Below are positions 30,609-33,277 of a stretch of 33,277 nt of DNA, in pieces (position 1 is the first letter of the stretch; each line of letters starts with the position of its first letter). The notes under the pieces are model-generated. The model was not told the DNA's origin and did no database searches. It saw nothing but the letters and a program-made list of their open reading frames with translations. Location of the stretch: positions 1 through 33,277 of IMG/VR virus record IMGVR_UViG_3300021499_000007; one strand, given 5' to 3'. The DNA is from a virus. The position numbers and the translations under genes were made by a program.

Positions 30609-30620
30609 TTTTGCCTCCTA

Positions 30621-30860
30621 TTAATTTTCATAAATTGCATTTATTTTTACAATTATTTCATCTTCATCAGGTCTTTTTCCTTTTAATTCAAAAGTTATTA
30701 TTTTATTTTCTTCATCTTCTTTTATTTTCACGCTATCAAAATCTTCCCATAAATAAAAATCGCATCTATTCATTGTCTCTATTATTGCATGCATTAATCT
30801 GAAAATAGCTTCTTTTTTGGTTTTTAAATCATATAAGTTTATACTTATTCCTGCTTTCAT
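30621..30860 (-). CDS. Hypothetical protein, beta-rich
   Basis: 79 aa, ATG at 30860 overlapping the upstream stop. Begins KAGISINLYDLKTKKEAIF; two beta strands near the C-terminus (KIITFELKGKR, EIIVKINAIY). Acidic. Unassigned; sits between the nuclease and the first Cys-cluster gene. Confidence 0.72.
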   Translation of the reverse strand: MKAGISINLYDLKTKKEAIFRLMHAIIETMNRCDFYLWEDFDSVKIKEDEENKIITFELKGKRPDEDEIIVKINAIYEN

Positions 30861-31231
30861 TTTAAATCCTCCATTTTTGTTTTATAATAAAATGCACTTA
30901 CATAATTGCGCAATACTTCTATTTTGCTTCTAATTACATTCCAAGCTGAACCTGGCTGATAACAAAAACCATTTTCCTTCCCATAAGGACATTTATCACA
31001 GCTCTTTATTTTCCCCAGTTCTTTTGCAATACAAAAATAACATTCAGAACCACTAAGAGGAAATAAATCAATATAGGACAATAAAAGAAACTTTTTTATT
31101 CTCATTAACTCTTCCACTGTCTTAGCCTTTTCACTTCTTTCAATCCAATCTTCAAATATTCTGCAAGCTAATTCTTTCCAATGCTTTAAATTCTTTATAT
31201 AAACTTCTTTCACTTCCTTATCTACATCCAT
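30857..31231 (-). CDS. Cys-cluster protein, paralog 1
   Basis: 124 aa, ATG at 31231 with GAGGTG. Helical N-terminus (YIKNLKHWKELACRIFEDWI), TVEELMRIKKFLLLS, then CYFC, SCDKCPYG and FC: a likely zinc site (C-x2-C, C-x2-C, C). C-terminal helix (SAWNVIRSKIEVLRNYV). It shares order and spacing with the 32427..32798 gene. Role unknown. Confidence 0.78.
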   Translation of the reverse strand: MDVDKEVKEVYIKNLKHWKELACRIFEDWIERSEKAKTVEELMRIKKFLLLSYIDLFPLSGSECYFCIAKELGKIKSCDKCPYGKENGFCYQPGSAWNVIRSKIEVLRNYVSAFYYKTKMEDLK

Positions 31232-31512
31232 TTTATTTCACCTCCTTCTTTTTTTATTTCTCCTTCTTTTAACATTGCCATTTCAATCAAATAGTATTTA
31301 AAAAGAAACTCTGCATAACTACTTAGTCTTTCTAAATAATATTTCTGCTGTAATAAAGATGCTTTTTCAATTTTCTCTATTACTTCTTCTGCGATTTCTT
31401 CATTAGATTTAAAAGGAAACAAAAGTCTTATCAAGTCATCTATTACCTCATATCTTTCTCTTAAAAACTTCAAAATTTCTTCAAGCAATTTTTTAACTTC
31501 TTTTAATTCCAT
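31222..31512 (-). CDS. Small helical hypothetical protein
   Basis: 96 aa, ATG at 31512 with AAGGAGGGAG. Leucine-rich amphipathic helices (VKKLLEEILKFLRERYEVID; KYYLERLSSYAEFLFKYYL). The end overlaps the next gene by 10 nt. Unassigned. Confidence 0.72.
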   Translation of the reverse strand: MELKEVKKLLEEILKFLRERYEVIDDLIRLLFPFKSNEEIAEEVIEKIEKASLLQQKYYLERLSSYAEFLFKYYLIEMAMLKEGEIKKEGGEIKWM

Positions 31513-31921
31513 TTTTTTCTCCCTCCTTCTTTTTTATAACAAAAGCTACTTCTAGCTCATTTTTATATTTGTAAAAAATTAAATAACTACCTACTCTCTC
31601 TATCATAAAACTTCCCCAGTCTTTTTCTTTTATTTCTATTTCTTTCAAAAGTTTATTCTTAACAAAAGTCTCAATAATTTTGTCCATTACCTTATCCTCA
31701 ACCGCCTTTGCTCTATAAAGATCCAACCAAATCACAAACGGAATATTTAAAACATCTGTTTCTTCTTTCAGAGCAAATTTATTTATTAAATAAACTTCTA
31801 AAACATAAATTTTCCCTTTTCCCTTGATTAAGAAATATTCATTAATTCCTTCTCTTTTCGGACATCTTAAAATCTGCACTTCTTTAAAATCTAAAGTCTT
31901 TAAAGCATCTTTCACTCTCAT
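31493..31921 (-). CDS. Hypothetical alpha/beta protein
   Basis: 142 aa. ATG at 31921 with AAAAGGAGGTGG is chosen; an in-frame start at 31954 lies in the previous gene. A beta-rich front (EYFLIKGKGKIYVLEVYLI) and a second pair of strands near the C-terminus (GSFMIERVGSYLIFYKYK, ELEVAFVI) surround helices. Could resemble a nuclease-like fold, but no catalytic triad is evident. Confidence 0.72.
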   Translation of the reverse strand: MRVKDALKTLDFKEVQILRCPKREGINEYFLIKGKGKIYVLEVYLINKFALKEETDVLNIPFVIWLDLYRAKAVEDKVMDKIIETFVKNKLLKEIEIKEKDWGSFMIERVGSYLIFYKYKNELEVAFVIKKKEGEKNGIKRS

Positions 31922-31937
31922 TCTTCCCACCTCCTTT

Positions 31938-32228
31938 TTATTCAGTCTCATCAAGTTTCATTTCAGATAAAATTTCTTCTATCTTTTCTACCTTTTCCTC
32001 TCTTTCATCAATAAAATCCTCAAAAACTAAAACCTTTTTACACAATGCCAAATTCCATATCTTTTTTCCTTTGCTCTCAAATACTTGTGGTTCTTCAAAT
32101 AAAGGACACCATGTTCCACACGGCTTCCAGCCATGTAAAAAAGGGCAATGCTGCAGGAGATATTTTTCTTCCCCTGCAACCTTCCTCAGTATTCTTAAAT
32201 TTCCCTCAAAATCAATTTTTCCTTTCAT
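31938..32228 (-). CDS. Cys-motif hypothetical protein
   Basis: 96 aa, ATG at 32228 with GAGGAATAG. CPFLHGWKPCGTWCPLFEE and later LALCKK give four cysteines in a pattern (C...C..WCPLF...LC) I recall in many phage small proteins of unknown role. The C-terminus is acidic helix. Confidence 0.75.
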   Translation of the reverse strand: MKGKIDFEGNLRILRKVAGEEKYLLQHCPFLHGWKPCGTWCPLFEEPQVFESKGKKIWNLALCKKVLVFEDFIDEREEKVEKIEEILSEMKLDETE

Positions 32229-32230
32229 AG

Positions 32231-32413
32231 CTATTCCTCAATTTGAATTTGAAAATATTTTACTTTTTCCCAAGGTTCTTTTATTTCTAACTTTTGAGTA
32301 TAAGGATTGTAATAAAACCTTTTCTGCCAGTTTTTAAACATACTATCTGAACTTTTAATTAAAGTTGCATTGCTAATTAAAATTAATCCTATTATTAAAA
32401 CTATCTTTTTCAT
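32231..32413 (-). CDS. Small secreted protein
   Basis: 60 aa. ATG at 32413 with G6-T-G4 (AAGGGGGGTGGGGTA) as ribosome binding site; an in-frame start 51 nt upstream would disrupt the signal peptide. Residues 2-21 are a signal peptide (KKIVLIIGLILISNA). The mature part holds RFYYNPYTQKLEIKEPWEK, whose YNPY...EI core recurs in the secreted protein at 32810..33088. Likely envelope-acting. Confidence 0.72.
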   Translation of the reverse strand: MKKIVLIIGLILISNATLIKSSDSMFKNWQKRFYYNPYTQKLEIKEPWEKVKYFQIQIEE

Positions 32414-32426
32414 TACCCCACCCCCC

Positions 32427-32798
32427 TTATTTGTATTCTTCTCCTCTATAATAAAGAAATTCAATTTTCCTTAATAGCTCATTTCTTGCTTTTAAAATGC
32501 TATAATAATCTGAGTCGGATTCAAAACAAATTCCATGCAACTTTCCATATTCACATTTTTCACAATCTAATTTTTCTGTTCCTTGCCCATGCAATAAACA
32601 AAAATAACATGCTGTGGCTTGTAAAGGTAACTCTCTAACCATAATATATAAAAGATTCCTCTTATACCTCATAAGATCTTCCACTGTTCTTACTCTCTCC
32701 ATTTCCTCTATACAAAGTTCCAAGTGACAATTTAGTTCTTTCTTCCATTCTTTTAAATTTTTTACCAATTTTTTTCTTATTTCTTCATTAACTATCAT
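32427..32798 (-). CDS. Cys-cluster protein, paralog 2
   Basis: 123 aa. ATG at 32798 behind AAAGGAGAATGCC is chosen over the upstream in-frame start. KNLKEWKKELN, TVEDLMRYKRNLL, ACYFC, LDCEKCEYGK, GICF, and the C-terminal ARNELLRKIEFLYY line up with the gene at 30857..31231. Probably a zinc-binding helical protein kept in two divergent copies. Confidence 0.78.
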   Translation of the reverse strand: MIVNEEIRKKLVKNLKEWKKELNCHLELCIEEMERVRTVEDLMRYKRNLLYIMVRELPLQATACYFCLLHGQGTEKLDCEKCEYGKLHGICFESDSDYYSILKARNELLRKIEFLYYRGEEYK

Positions 32799-32809
32799 GG
32801 CATTCTCCT

Positions 32810-33088
32810 TTACCAATCTTCATCATCAAAATAATATTTCGGTCTTATCTCATATTCATTAAGCAAGGGATCTTTTTCAATTATATAAGGATTGTAATAA
32901 CCTCCTGGCTCAAAATCTTCATCTCCTCCAGTAGGATACTTAGGTCTAATTTCATACTCATCAAGTAAAGGATCTTTTTCAATCACATAAGGATTTTCAT
33001 AACTACCTGGTTCAAAAAGATTATCTGCTTTAGCTAAGGTAGTTCCTAAAACCAAAGTTAATCCTGCTATTATTGCTAATTTTTTCAT
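32810..33088 (-). CDS. Secreted protein with two 34-residue repeats
   Basis: 92 aa, ATG at 33088. The site is a G8 tract (minus strand A8-G8-TGTGTT-ATG). Signal peptide to about residue 21 (TLVLGTTLAKA). The mature protein is a near-perfect tandem repeat: FEPGSYENPYVIEKDPLLDE and FEPGGYYNPYIIEKDPLLNE, each followed by YEIRPKY. Acidic, no Cys. Probably periplasmic. Paralogous in motif to 32231..32413. Function unknown. Confidence 0.8.
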   Translation of the reverse strand: MKKLAIIAGLTLVLGTTLAKADNLFEPGSYENPYVIEKDPLLDEYEIRPKYPTGGDEDFEPGGYYNPYIIEKDPLLNEYEIRPKYYFDDEDW

Positions 33089-33108
33089 AACACACCCCCC
33101 CCTTTTTT

Positions 33109-33231
33109 TTATTCTTCTTCTTTCTCCTCTTCTTCCTCTTCTTCATCTAAAAGAGGATTACAATTGAATGGGCACTCAAAAAGCATACATTCTTCACAAC
33201 TACAACTTCTATCTCCCCACCAGCATCCCAT
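33109..33231 (-). CDS. Cys-rich acidic mini-protein
   Basis: 40 aa, ATG at 33231 behind GGAGGTGAGG. Cysteines at 3, 10, 12, 15, 20 and 24 in the first 24 residues, then an acidic tail (DEEEEEEEKEEE). The compact Cys cluster plus tail suggests a tiny metal-binding interaction module, for example one that mimics nucleic acid. First gene of the accessory block below the promoter seen at 102..129. No family recognised. Confidence 0.75.
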   Translation of the reverse strand: MGCWWGDRSCSCEECMLFECPFNCNPLLDEEEEEEEKEEE

Positions 33232-33277
33232 TTTTTCCTCACCTCCTTTTTTATTTCTTTCTAATTTTTTTATTATA
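33170..33277. repeat. Right copy of the terminal direct repeat
   Basis: Matches 1..107. It stops inside the promoter, right after the -10 box (ATTATA on the plus strand, 33272-33277). Differences to the left copy within the mini-gene are one conservative codon change and one silent change, which is more like natural variation than random error. Confidence 0.85.

Noticed and set aside
1-33277. tRNA, rRNA and riboswitch signals
   Set aside because: No cloverleaf, CCA end, conserved rRNA core or known riboswitch consensus was recognised by eye. A tRNAscan-SE and Rfam scan would be needed to exclude small or unusual ones.

Overview
The window looks like one complete, small (about 33.2 kb), AT-rich genome of a tailed phage of the podovirus type. 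Its two ends carry the same ~108 bp (1..107 and 33170..33277, a few differences), so the molecule is probably circular or terminally redundant, with a unique length near 33.17 kb. The host is inferred, not shown. An inner/outer spanin pair (Rz/Rz1) implies an outer membrane. A stand-alone glycyl-radical domain of the NrdD type implies an anaerobic host. Lys/Glu/Ile-rich proteins and low GC suggest a thermophile or AT-rich anaerobe, perhaps Thermodesulfobacteriota or Aquificota. Ribosome binding sites are mostly strong AGGAGGT types.

Layout. (1) Late region, minus strand, 26250 down to 3863: small and large terminase, a coiled-coil/TM protein, portal, scaffold, SU10/DUF5309-type major capsid protein followed by a hairpin terminator, a beta-helix protein (candidate head fiber), two small neck-region proteins, adaptor, nozzle-like protein, tail fiber with a seven-bladed propeller, GNAT-fold protein, three ejection-type proteins, three lysine-rich basic proteins, then lysis (Rz, Rz1, small TM proteins, holin candidate, lytic transglycosylase). 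Two polyamine genes sit inside this block: a spermidine-synthase-type aminopropyltransferase between ejection genes and an S-adenosylmethionine decarboxylase between the basic-protein and spanin genes. (2) A control/replication region, 3124..3545: five tandem 11-bp repeats, a hairpin and an AT-only inverted repeat, flanked by a consensus promoter facing left (ribbon-helix-helix protein, RepA-type helicase ending in DDIPF) and by a lone plus-strand gene for the NrdD-like glycyl-radical domain. (3) Early/accessory region, minus strand, 3123 to 1 and, across the circle junction, 33231 down to 27572: about twenty mostly small genes including a RuvC-like resolvase, a RecB/Cas4-like nuclease, a SemiSWEET-like membrane protein, paired cysteine-cluster proteins and two secreted proteins with poly-G ribosome binding sites. 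(4) A plus-strand cassette of four small genes, 26472..27600, behind its own consensus promoter.

How the parts fit (inference). No DNA polymerase, RNA polymerase, integrase or obvious CI-like repressor is visible, so the phage probably loads its own helicase at an iteron origin and borrows host polymerases. That is a plasmid-like replication style. The most distinctive idea is a late genome-condensation module: two polyamine-synthesis enzymes plus three protamine-like small proteins, expressed with the virion genes. The second is a spare glycyl-radical part that could keep host anaerobic ribonucleotide reductase working during infection.
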